This document shows positions 56,008 through 64,000 of a DNA stretch of 64,000 nucleotides, piece by piece. The number at the start of each line of letters is the position of its first letter. The first letter of the stretch is position 1. Source of the stretch: Pantoea trifolii. GTDB lineage: Bacteria > Pseudomonadota > Gammaproteobacteria > Enterobacterales > Enterobacteriaceae. Location: positions 3,472,001 to 3,536,000 of the forward strand of contig NZ_JANIET010000001.1 of the NCBI RefSeq assembly GCF_024506435.1, given 5' to 3'. The notes beneath the pieces were generated by a model, which did no database searches, was not told the origin of the DNA, and worked only from the letters and a program-made list of their open reading frames with translations. Position numbers and translations under genes: made by a program.

Positions 56008-57697
56008 CAAAGGTGCCGAGCGTATTTCCGAAGTCTCGGCACGTTTTACCCTCGATGCCTTGCCGGGCAAGCAGATGGCGATCGATGCCGATCTGAATGC
56101 CGGTTTAATCAATCAGGAACAGGCCGGTCTGCGCCGTAAAGACGTTGCCAACGAAGCCGACTTCTACGGCGCGATGGACGGAGCCTCTAAGTTCGTGCGC
56201 GGTGATGCTATCGCCGGGATCATGATCCTGATGATCAGCGTGATCGGCGGGATTTTGATCGGCGTGTTCAAGCACGGTTTACCGGCGGGACAAGCATTTG
56301 AACAGTATGTCCTGCTGACCATCGGTGATGGTTTGGTGGCGCAGATTCCATCACTGCTGCTTTCAACCGCCGCGGCCATCATCGTGACGCGCATCAGTGA
56401 TGGCGCGGACATGGGCGATGACATCAAGACGCAGCTGCTGGCACGACCGGGTACGCTGTACACCGCTGCCGCCGTAATGTTTGTGCTGGCGATTGTGCCG
56501 GGCATGCCGCATCTGGTGTTCCTGATTTTTACCGCCATGCTGCTGTTTGCCGCCTGGCGTCAAAGCCGTGGCGTGAAAGCACCGACGCAAGATCACCACG
56601 ATATGGCAGCGATCAATCAGGCGCTGATGCAGCCGGAAGAGCAGCCCGCCATCGGTTGGGACAATATCCCGATGGTTGAGCCCATCGGCCTGAATCTCGG
56701 CTACAAGCTGGTGACGCTGGTGGATAAAGGCAAAGGCGCGCCGCTGACGCTGCGTATGCGCGGCGTGCGCCAGGTGGTATCGGAAACCAGCGGCGTGCTG
56801 CTGCCGGAAATTGCGCTGCGCGAGGATTTCCACCTCAAACCGGCGCAGTATGCGATCAAGATCAACGGTGTGCGCACCGCCGTCGGCGAAGTGCATGCCG
56901 ATCGTTTAATGGCGATCCCGACGCCGGAACAGTACGGTGAGATCGATGGCGTATTGGATACCGATCCCGCCTACGGCATGGCGGTGACGTGGATCCTGCC
57001 CGAGCAGAAAGCCAAAGCGCTGAACCTCGGTTATCAGGTGGTGGATTGCGCCAGCGTGGTCGCCACCCATGTGAATAAAGTGGTGCGTGAGAATCTGCCC
57101 GAGCTGTTTAACTATGATGACATTACCCAGCTGCATCAGCGTCTGGCGAACGTGGCACCTAAACTCTCTGAAGATGTGAATGCGGCGGTGAACTACAGCT
57201 TGCAGCTGAAAGTGTATCGTCTGCTGCTGAACGATCAGGTCTCGCTGAAGGACATCACCACCATCGCAACGACTTTGCTGGAGAGCGTGGCGATCACCAA
57301 AGATCCGATCCTGCTGACGTCCGATGTGCGCTATGCATTGCGCCGTGCGATGGTGGCAGCGATTGCGCCGGATAATAAACCGCTGTCGGCGTATACGCTG
57401 GAGAACAGTCTGGAGAACCTGCTGCTGGCGGCGCTAAATCAGGCGCAGCAAGCCGGTAAAGTGGCACTGGATAGCTTCCCGGTGGATCCGAATATCCTGA
57501 CGCAGTTGCAAAGCACGCTGCCGGTGATGATGGAGCAGCTGAAAGCGCAGAACCTGACGCAGGTGCTGCTGGTCACGCCGCAGCTGCGTCCGCTGATTGC
57601 GCGCTACGCGCGTCTGTTTGCCAATGGGTTGAATGTGCTGTCGTATAACGAAGTGCCCGATGAGGCGAATTTGCAGATTGTGGGTCAGGTGAGTTAG
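55970..57697 (+). pseudogene. lfhA: LfhA/FlhA export-gate gene, 5'-truncated Flag-2 remnant
   Basis: An open frame for about 570 residues of the flagellar export-gate protein FlhA/LfhA. It enters in the middle of the protein at INFVVVTKGAERISEVSARF and continues with DALPGKQMAIDADLNAGLI, the membrane part and the whole cytoplasmic domain (PMVEPIGLNLGYKLVTLVDK). The first ~120-130 residues (three helices) of a ~690-residue protein are missing. It is head to head with lafU at about 55985-56007, where the sequences meet. Without the start it cannot make a working gate. Confidence 0.85.
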
Positions 57698-57719
57698 AGC
57701 GTACTGGCTGTCTTGGAAC

Positions 57720-57886
57720 GTGCTCGCTGGTCCCCCATCCCGGCCTTCCCCCGCTAGCGGGGGAAGGAGACGCTGCCACATGCAGCTTCAGAACTAACAT
57801 ATGGCAGCATCCTCCTCCCCCATTCATGGGGGAGGACCGAGGAGGGGGACACCGAGCACCGACCGAGGAGGGGGACAGCGAGCACC
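57720..57886. repeat. Double-hairpin repeat element, variant copy 3 with tandem 26-bp units
   Basis: It contains a perfect 22-bp palindrome CTTCCCCCGCTAGCGGGGGAAG-type arm pair, CCTCCTCCCCC...GGGGGAGG and two tandem 26-bp units (57835-57860 and 57861-57886, one difference). GTGCTCGCTGGTCCCC on the left answers GGGGACAGCGAGCAC on the right. Lies just after lfhA and next to a DUF559 gene. Confidence 0.8.
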
Positions 57887-57908
57887 GACCCAATTCTAAC
57901 AGCCAGCA

Positions 57909-58244
57909 CTATCCCATCAACGCCGCCATAATCACTGCAAAAACCGTGTCCGGCTGCAGCATCACCTCATGATTCCAAAACCTCAGCACACGCCAGCCCT
58001 GTCTGTTTAACCGTTGCGTACGTTCATCGTCATATCTGACAGTTTCGCCATGGTGCGATCCATCGAGTTCAATCGCTAGCCGCTTCTCCAGGCAGGCAAA
58101 ATCCAGGATATACGGGCCATAAGGATACTGGCGGCGAAATCGCAAGCCACCACATTGTCTGGCGCGCAGCAGAATCCAGAGCTTTCGCTCTGCTGGCGTC
58201 ATGTTATTTCTCAGTTCCTTAGCGCGCAGCACATGATGTCGCAT
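57909..58244 (-). CDS. DUF559 (PD-(D/E)XK-like) endonuclease-domain protein
   Basis: A 111-residue basic protein. The start LRAKELRNNMTPAERKLWILLR and the core FRRQYPYGPYILDFACLEKRLAIELDGSHH match DUF559, related to Vsr-type nucleases; D in YILDF and E-x-D in AIELDG are the expected metal ligands. Function is unproven. It is bordered by repeat sequence on the 3' side. An ATG one codon earlier (58247) is equally possible. Confidence 0.82.
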   Translation of the reverse strand: MRHHVLRAKELRNNMTPAERKLWILLRARQCGGLRFRRQYPYGPYILDFACLEKRLAIELDGSHHGETVRYDDERTQRLNRQGWRVLRFWNHEVMLQPDTVFAVIMAALMG

Positions 58245-58418
58245 CAATATTCATCCTGAAAAAGCGCATCGTGTTCCCGCTGGTGCCCAATCACAACGCA
58301 TGGAGTGCCATCTTGAGCAGTAGATTCCAACTGTTATAAAAAAACACACCGAATCTGTCTCTAATTCGCTTCACTGTTATGTGCTTTACTGGCAGGCAGT
58401 GATAATTAGAGGTGAACA

Positions 58419-58901
58419 ATGGACGCGATCAAACAAATCCTGCTCGACGAAATCGCCACGCTGAACCGTGAAGGACAGCGTGATAATTTGCCGCGCTTTA
58501 GCTTTTCCTTCCTTAAAACCCATCCGGGACTCTGGGCCATCATGTACTTATGCTACGCGCTGTGTGTGGCGTTGATCTTCTCAACCGAGATGCTCGGCTG
58601 GCCCGCGTTCTGGTTTGCCACGGTGTTTGTGGTGGTGATGAGCGTGCTGATGCTGATGGATATCAACCCGAAATACCGCTTCGAAGATATCGATACGCTG
58701 GATCTGCGCGTGTGCTACAACGGCGAGTGGTATTACGTGCAGCCGGTTTCGCAGCAGGCGCTGGACAAAATTCTTGATAATCCGCATACGCCGGATCGCG
58801 TGCGCAGCGGCATTGATCGTCTGATGAAGCAGAAAGGGGAAGTGGATTTCTACGACGTCTACTATCTCACCTGGGGCCACCAGCAGGCAGCCCACGTTTA
58901 A
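58419..58901 (+). CDS. ylaC: Inner-membrane protein YlaC
   Basis: A 160-residue protein close to E. coli YlaC (156). It has a cytoplasmic N-terminal part (DNLPRFSFSFLKTHPGLW), two adjacent membrane helices (about 45-90) and a C-terminal domain with YRFEDIDTLDLRVCYNGEWY, the family hallmark. Function unknown. GAGGTG precedes the ATG. It converges with the MocR-type gene (4 bp overlap of ends). Confidence 0.92.
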   Translation: MDAIKQILLDEIATLNREGQRDNLPRFSFSFLKTHPGLWAIMYLCYALCVALIFSTEMLGWPAFWFATVFVVVMSVLMLMDINPKYRFEDIDTLDLRVCYNGEWYYVQPVSQQALDKILDNPHTPDRVRSGIDRLMKQKGEVDFYDVYYLTWGHQQAAHV

Positions 58902-60310
58902 TGGTTTAATCCGGCAATCAGTTTTCCCAACATCTCCACCGCCGCTTCAGCGCGTGCATCCCACGGCCAGGCGGTGTTAAAGCGGAAGCAGTGGCTGAAA
59001 CCTTCGCTACTGGAAAACAGCTGGCCGGGCGCGATGCTGATCCCCTGCTGCAAGGCCAGGTGGTAGAGCTCAGTGGTGTTGATCTGCGCTGGCAGCGTGA
59101 TCCACAAAAAATAGCCGCCCGGCGTATCGCTGATGCTGGCATCCGCGGGCAATAGGCGGCGCAGCGCCTGTTGCGCCAGCTGTTTACGTTTTGCCAGCGT
59201 CTGACGCAGCTTCTTCAGATGCGTATCGTAGCTGCGCGTGCTGAGGAAATCGGCGAGCGCCAGCTGCATCGGCGCGCTGGTCGACAGCGTGCTCATCAGC
59301 TGAATGCGCTGCACGCGCTGCGCGTGACGTCCCGCCGCCACCCAACCGACGCGAAATCCCGCCACCAGATTCTTCGAAAAACTGCCGCAGTGCAGCACGT
59401 TGCCGTCACGATCAAAGGCTTTGGCCGGCAGCGGTTTGTCATGGCCTTCATACAGATCGCCGTACACGTCGTCTTCAATCATCGCCACATTGTAGCGCGC
59501 CAGCAGTGCCACCAGCTGCTGCTTACGCTCGGCGCTCAGGGTAAAGCCGAGCGGATTTTGTCGGTTGGTCATTAGCCAGCAGGCTTTCACCGGCCAACGC
59601 TGCAGCGCCTGCTCCAGCTCATCCAAATCCATGCCGTGTTCCACATCGCTGGCGATGGCAATCGCGTTCAGCTTAAGGCGTTCGATAGCCTGCAATGCGC
59701 CATAAAACGACGGATTTTCAAGGATCACCCAATCGCCGGGTTCGGTAACGGCTTGCAGGCTGAGATTGAGCGCTTCCATCGCGCCGTTAGTGATGACGAT
59801 GTCATCCGGCGACAGCGTGATGCCCTGTTGCGCATAGCGCTGGGCGAGAATTTTACGCAGCGCTTCATTGCCTGGCGGCAGGTTGTTGAGCGCATCGGTG
59901 GGTTTCAGGTTGTGTGAGACTTTCACCAGCGAGCGCATTAGCTGGCGCTGCGGGAAGAGTTCGGGATCGGGAAACGCCGAACCAAACGGCATGATGGCGG
60001 GATTGCGCGTGGCTTGCAGCACATCAAACACGAAGCTGTTGGTATCGGCCTGGTCGGTTTTGGCGATCTCCTGGGTGGGCAAGCGCGGACGACTTTCGGC
60101 GGCGCGCGGCGCGACGTAATAGCCCGATTGCGGCTTTGAGACAATCCAGCCCTGGCTCTCCAGCACTTCATAGGCGTGCATCACCGTCATCAGGCTTAAT
60201 CCGCTCTGTTCCGCCTGCTGCCGCAGAGAAGGCAATTTCTCACCCGGCGGCCAGATGCGCGCTTCCATTTGCGTGCGCAGCCTGTCTACCAACTGCTGAT
60301 ATTTCGCCAC
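58898..60310 (-). CDS. MocR-type GntR/aminotransferase regulator (YdcR-like)
   Basis: A 470-residue fusion of a GntR winged helix (1-75: YQQLVDRLRTQMEARIWPPG, LPSLRQQAEQSGLSLMTVMH) and a fold-type I aminotransferase domain with the PLP lysine in HCGSFSKNLVAGFRVGW and the DVYGDLY motif. MocR proteins sense amino-acid or pyridoxal compounds and usually control adjacent genes. Length and start match E. coli YdcR (468). The gene right of it is the divergent Ig-repeat protein. Confidence 0.9.
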   Translation of the reverse strand: MAKYQQLVDRLRTQMEARIWPPGEKLPSLRQQAEQSGLSLMTVMHAYEVLESQGWIVSKPQSGYYVAPRAAESRPRLPTQEIAKTDQADTNSFVFDVLQATRNPAIMPFGSAFPDPELFPQRQLMRSLVKVSHNLKPTDALNNLPPGNEALRKILAQRYAQQGITLSPDDIVITNGAMEALNLSLQAVTEPGDWVILENPSFYGALQAIERLKLNAIAIASDVEHGMDLDELEQALQRWPVKACWLMTNRQNPLGFTLSAERKQQLVALLARYNVAMIEDDVYGDLYEGHDKPLPAKAFDRDGNVLHCGSFSKNLVAGFRVGWVAAGRHAQRVQRIQLMSTLSTSAPMQLALADFLSTRSYDTHLKKLRQTLAKRKQLAQQALRRLLPADASISDTPGGYFLWITLPAQINTTELYHLALQQGISIAPGQLFSSSEGFSHCFRFNTAWPWDARAEAAVEMLGKLIAGLNH

Positions 60311-60381
60311 CCGAACTCCGATGTAGAGGATTTGGCGGCTATTTTAGCGCAAATCGCTGACGCCTGAACGCCTCTGGTTTG

Positions 60382-60800
60382 TCAGCGACCGTTTGTCCGC
60401 TCTAAGAGTTTTCCTACTTCGAGACATTTCTGCTAAGTCAACGTTAGCAACCTCACTAACATCACGGGTTTTCAGGCCTACCCAACATCAGATAGACAAG
60501 GATATTTATCATGCAAGAAACAGTGCAAAAATGGACCACGAATCCTAAACCCTCTCTCAGCACAACCATTCCTGAGGAGAAAGGCGGGATTATGGAAATC
60601 GTGCTGAATGGCACCATTTACAAGGCGGATATTGACAAGGTGACGGGCACATGGAGCTGGACACCGGATGCCGCACTCGCCGATGGGCCCTATAACATCA
60701 CCTTCCGGGTGATTGACGACGCGGGCAATTATGGTGATCCCACGCAGTTAATTCTTCACGTTGATACCACGGCGCCTTCTAAACCTGAAATTCTGCGCGT
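60382..60800. repeat. Upstream region and start of Ig-repeat gene, copy 1 of tandem duplication
   Basis: This 419-bp segment, holding promoter, ribosome site and first ~95 codons, recurs at 62959-63377 with about seven single-base differences and no gaps. It marks the near-identical beginning of a 2.6-kb tandem duplication. Confidence 0.92.
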
Positions 60801-62802
60801 ATTGGATGATGAAGGTTCAGAGCAAAGCTGGCTGATGCCGGGTGCCAAAACCGATGATAAAACGCCGGTCCTGAGCGGCTACGCTGAACCCGGTTCGATT
60901 GTGCGCCTGTACGACGGCAGCAATGAAATTGGCAGCGCTAAGGCTGCTCAAAACGGCCGCTGGGAAATTACTCCAGCGACCGAACTGTCCGAGGGTACGC
61001 ACAGTTTCACGGTAACCAGCACCGATCGTACGGGCCACACCAGCAAGGCGTCTGATGCCTTTAGCCTAATAATTGAGTCTCCGCCCGTTGTGGGCGACGC
61101 AACTATTACCTATGCCACTGATGATGTGGGTACCGTTACGGGCATGCTGGGTGATGGTGCCATCACGGATGACACCACCCCGACACTGAACGGCACGGCC
61201 AACGCAGGCAGCGATGTGCGCATACAATATCGCGCACAAAACGGCAGCTGGACTGAGGGCGGCCTGGCAACACTGAACGGCACTGACTGGACGTGGACAC
61301 CCAACCCGGCGCTGACCGAAGGTAAATACGAATTCCGTGTCAATGACGGCAGCGGTTGGAGCGATGAGTTCAAACTGGAGATTGATCTGACGCCCGAAGA
61401 TCGCTACGAGATTACGCACGCTTACGATGATTTCGGTTCTTATACCGGTGAACTCGGCAACGGCGCGATCACCGACGACCGCACACCAACGCTGCACGGT
61501 CGCGGCGAAGCGAACAGCGTGGTCTATATTCACTGTCTCAATCTGCAAGGCGCGTGGGTATTGCTGGAAAGCGTCACCGTCGGCGCGGATGGTCAGTGGC
61601 GCTATGATCCCGATTTGCTGGATGTGGGCAATTATCAATTCAGCGCAGAGAGCAGTGCCGTTCATGATGCTAACGCGAAAAGCTTTGGTCTGAAAATTGT
61701 GCCTGAAGGCAGCTTTGCCCCCACCATTGACGGCGCCATTGATAATGCAGGACCGATAGCGGGATTTATTAAAAATAATGCTTTAACAGATGATACCACC
61801 CCCACCTTGACAGGCACGGCTGAAGCGAACAGCCTGGTGGTGATTTCATACAAATCTGACACAAGTAGTGACGACCTTGTTTTCTCCGTTGTGGCTGACT
61901 TCCGTGGCAAGTGGACCTTTACACCCGACGAATTAACGCAGGGCTTATGGGAATTCAACGTTAAACGCCCGGAAGGTGACTTTTTATCAAATGCATTCAA
62001 TTTATCTATTGTGCAGGATGACAGCGAGGCTTACTCATACGGTTTTGATGATAAAACAAAACGTGAAGATTTGATTACAGGCAAACTCTACTCCCTGACT
62101 CAGGACGTCTCTTTAAAAATAAATAGTGGAGATGGAACATTCATGGGAGGAGGTGCAGGTGATCACTATAATGTTGGTGAAGGGACATTACACGTAGGCA
62201 AAAATAGTTTGATTGAATTTCAATTATCTAATATTAGAGAGTTTTCTTTTTCTATCGCTGGTGCGCACGGCGGCACTGCTACTGTAATAGCGTACGATAC
62301 ATCTAACAAAATTCTATCAAGAACAACATACGTATTAAAAGACAACGCAGTAATGGGCCCTGAAAAACATGACCAATTCACATTTAATTTCAACAACCAA
62401 TTACTTGGAAAAATAGAAATAACTCACACTGACCCTGGTTTTTTCATTGATCATTTGAAATGGTATCCCGCATTAAATCCTAATCAGATTTTAGATGTAA
62501 ATAATAACGACCATTCTCTATTCATTATTGACGATGCTAACCCGTTATCACTGAACATTTCCGACGTTCTGACATCCGGCCAAAAAGATCTTTATATTGA
62601 TGACGGTAAAACCCAGTTAATGGTCAACGGTAAAGCGGATGACATCCTGCAGCTGGACGATATTCTGCCAGCAGGCAATGAAACCAGCGGCTGGACGGCG
62701 CTGGCGGGCACCGTCACCATTGCGGGCTGCGAATATCAGGTTTACAGCAATGGCGATGCCGAATTACTGGTGCAGGAGGGTGTGAAAACCGAACTGGTGT
62801 AA
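60511..62802 (+). CDS. Large secreted Ig-like repeat protein, copy 1
   Basis: A 763-residue protein without a classical signal peptide. It has five Ig-like repeats of about 95-105 residues (5-505), each with a DDTTPTLxGTA(E/N)AxS-type strand and a WTWTP(N/D) or W(R/T)F turn. A different jelly-roll-like domain follows (about 510-665), then a C-terminal 95 residues resembling the type I secretion tails of Bap-like adhesins (LNISDVLTSG, LMVNGKADDILQLDDI, YQVYSNGDAELLVQEGV). AAGGA precedes the ATG. It is likely exported by a type I system elsewhere. No calcium-repeat block was seen. Confidence 0.8.
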   Translation: MQETVQKWTTNPKPSLSTTIPEEKGGIMEIVLNGTIYKADIDKVTGTWSWTPDAALADGPYNITFRVIDDAGNYGDPTQLILHVDTTAPSKPEILRVLDDEGSEQSWLMPGAKTDDKTPVLSGYAEPGSIVRLYDGSNEIGSAKAAQNGRWEITPATELSEGTHSFTVTSTDRTGHTSKASDAFSLIIESPPVVGDATITYATDDVGTVTGMLGDGAITDDTTPTLNGTANAGSDVRIQYRAQNGSWTEGGLATLNGTDWTWTPNPALTEGKYEFRVNDGSGWSDEFKLEIDLTPEDRYEITHAYDDFGSYTGELGNGAITDDRTPTLHGRGEANSVVYIHCLNLQGAWVLLESVTVGADGQWRYDPDLLDVGNYQFSAESSAVHDANAKSFGLKIVPEGSFAPTIDGAIDNAGPIAGFIKNNALTDDTTPTLTGTAEANSLVVISYKSDTSSDDLVFSVVADFRGKWTFTPDELTQGLWEFNVKRPEGDFLSNAFNLSIVQDDSEAYSYGFDDKTKREDLITGKLYSLTQDVSLKINSGDGTFMGGGAGDHYNVGEGTLHVGKNSLIEFQLSNIREFSFSIAGAHGGTATVIAYDTSNKILSRTTYVLKDNAVMGPEKHDQFTFNFNNQLLGKIEITHTDPGFFIDHLKWYPALNPNQILDVNNNDHSLFIIDDANPLSLNISDVLTSGQKDLYIDDGKTQLMVNGKADDILQLDDILPAGNETSGWTALAGTVTIAGCEYQVYSNGDAELLVQEGVKTELV

Positions 62803-62822
62803 TTGCTGACATCACCACCCTG

Positions 62823-62852
62823 AAGGCCGGATTAACAACCGGCCTTTTTTTA
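62823..62852 (+). terminator. Terminator of Ig-repeat gene 1
   Basis: AAGGCCGG (62823-62830) pairs with CCGGCCTT (62839-62846) and is followed by a T-run. It is 21 bp after the stop codon. Confidence 0.9.
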
Positions 62853-62958
62853 TAAACCGCACTGTCTTGCCCCTGCCGCAGCAACGGCCATTTCTCATCC
62901 TGCGTCCTCATTCGTGCTTCCTTTTGCCTGTGCAGCCTGGCCACCCACTGCTGATTTT

Positions 62959-63377
62959 TCAGCGGCCGCTTGTCCGCTCTAAGAGTTTTCCTACTTCAAG
63001 ACATTTCTGCTAAGCCAACGTTAGCAACCTCACTAATATCACGGGTTTTCAGGCCTACCCAACATCAGATAGACAAGGATATTTATCATGCAAGAAACAG
63101 TGCAAAAATGGACCACGAATCCTAAACCCTCTCTCAGCACGACCATTCCTGAGGAGAAAGGCGGGATTATGGAAATCGTGCTGAATGGCACCATTTACAA
63201 GGCGGATATTGACAAGGTGACGGGCACATGGAGCTGGACACCGGATGCCGCACTCGCCGATGGGCCCTATAACATCACCTTCCGGGTGATTGACGACGCG
63301 GGCAATTATGGTGATCCCACGCAGTTAATTCTTCACGTTGATACCACGGCGCCTTCCAAACCTGAAATTCTGCGCGT
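62959..63377. repeat. Upstream region and start of Ig-repeat gene, copy 2 of tandem duplication
   Basis: Offset by exactly 2577 bp from copy 1 (60382-60800), almost identical. The repeat begins at TCAGCG before the promoter, so each unit carries its own regulatory region. Confidence 0.92.
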
Positions 63378-64000
63378 TGTGGATGATGAAGGTTTACATC
63401 AAAGCTGGCTGATGCCGGGTGCCAAAACCGATGATAAAACACCGGTCCTGAGTGGCAGCGCTGAAGCCGGTTCGATTGTGCGCCTGTACGACGGCAGCGT
63501 TGAAATTGGCAGCGCCAAGGCCGATCAAAACGGCCGCTGGGAAATTACTCCAGCAACCGAACTGCCAGAGGGGACGCACAGTTTCACGGTAACCAGCACC
63601 GATCGTACGGGCCACACCAGCAAGGCGTCTGATGCATTTAGCCTAATGATTTATCCTGACAGCCCGCCACCGATTGCTGGCGAGGCAACCTTCACCTACG
63701 CCATGGATAATGCGGGTAGCATAACGGGCATGCTGCTTGATGGTGCCATCACCGATGACACCACTCCTACCCTGCACGGCACTGCCTTAGCTGGTAGCGC
63801 TGTACGCATACAATATCGTGCAGAAGACGGCAACTGGATTGATGGCGGCCTGGCAACATTAAACTGTACGGAGTGGACCTGGACACCAAGCCCAGCGCTG
63901 CCTGAAGGAAAATACATATTTCGCGCCAATAGCGGAAAAGGATGGAGTTGGGAGTTCAGACTGGACATTGATCTGACACCTGGCGATCGTTACGAGATTA
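63088..64000 (+). CDS. Secreted Ig-like repeat protein, copy 2 (incomplete at window end)
   Basis: The frame stays open for 304 codons to the edge. The first ~95 codons are nearly identical to copy 1. The following repeats keep the framework but differ in many residues (EVVDDEG, YPDSPPPIAGEATFTYAMDN, GLATLNCTEWTWTPSPALPE), so the paralogues have diverged after the shared start. AAGGA precedes the ATG at 63088, as in copy 1. The C-terminus is not visible, so copy number and export signal are unknown. Confidence 0.82.
   Translation, partial: MQETVQKWTTNPKPSLSTTIPEEKGGIMEIVLNGTIYKADIDKVTGTWSWTPDAALADGPYNITFRVIDDAGNYGDPTQLILHVDTTAPSKPEILRVVDDEGLHQSWLMPGAKTDDKTPVLSGSAEAGSIVRLYDGSVEIGSAKADQNGRWEITPATELPEGTHSFTVTSTDRTGHTSKASDAFSLMIYPDSPPPIAGEATFTYAMDNAGSITGMLLDGAITDDTTPTLHGTALAGSAVRIQYRAEDGNWIDGGLATLNCTEWTWTPSPALPEGKYIFRANSGKGWSWEFRLDIDLTPGDRYEI

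Noticed and set aside
60511..64000. CRISPR-like or minisatellite array
   Set aside because: The repeats are ~300-bp protein-coding Ig units, not short identical repeats with spacers.

Overview
The window is chromosomal DNA of a gamma-proteobacterium of the order Enterobacterales, most likely an Erwiniaceae member (Pantoea/Erwinia-like). The main reason is the E. coli-like gene order prfC-osmY-ytjA-yjjU-yjjV-deoCABD, with yciG-yciE, mntP, mrdA, ftnA, ylaC and a tRNA-Phe of enterobacterial type. A bifunctional OlsF-like ornithine-lipid synthase, an Anbu proteasome-like operon and a SiaABCD cluster are not E. coli K-12 genes. The genus is an inference.

Layout. 1-7.5 kb: end of an MFS carrier with a tartrate/D-malate dehydrogenase, a DHA2 drug-type exporter, stress genes yciG and yciE, and a glutathione S-transferase followed by a three-part PNPOx-FNR-ferredoxin oxidoreductase. 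7.5-21.5 kb is accessory: a lone outer-membrane beta-barrel, gene fragments, a ZIP metal transporter split by an IS911-like element (9907-11155), mntP, cytochrome b561, a two-component system with lipoprotein and divergent mipA-like gene, a LysR-amidohydrolase pair followed by decayed genes, a putative 2H phosphoesterase, a VOC protein and tRNA-Phe.

21.8-28 kb is a signalling block: a soluble PAS-PAS chemoreceptor of BdlA type, then a SiaA/SiaB/SiaC/SiaD-like phosphatase-kinase-target-diguanylate cyclase operon, and a stand-alone PBP2 paralogue. 28-37.5 kb is the deo operon with recognisable DeoR and CRP sites, then yjjV-yjjU, ytjA, osmY and prfC. 37.8-50 kb holds an M20 amidohydrolase, ferritin, a four-PAS GGDEF-EAL protein, an ABC transporter operon, the OlsF-like acyltransferase and an A+T-rich response regulator/glycosyltransferase pair. 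50.2-54.1 kb is a complete four-gene Anbu operon. At 55.1-57.7 kb, lafU and a 5'-truncated lfhA stand head to head: the scar of a deleted Flag-2 lateral flagellar cluster. The window closes with a DUF559 gene, ylaC, a MocR-type regulator and a tandemly duplicated Ig-repeat secreted protein, the second copy running off the end.

Two families of dispersed repeats punctuate the intergenic regions: six copies of a 20-bp palindrome (GGTCGCCATNNATGGCGACC) and three larger double-hairpin elements. The strongest candidates for closer study are the SiaABCD variant next to a BdlA-like receptor, the Anbu operon, the Flag-2 scar and the tandem Ig-repeat genes.
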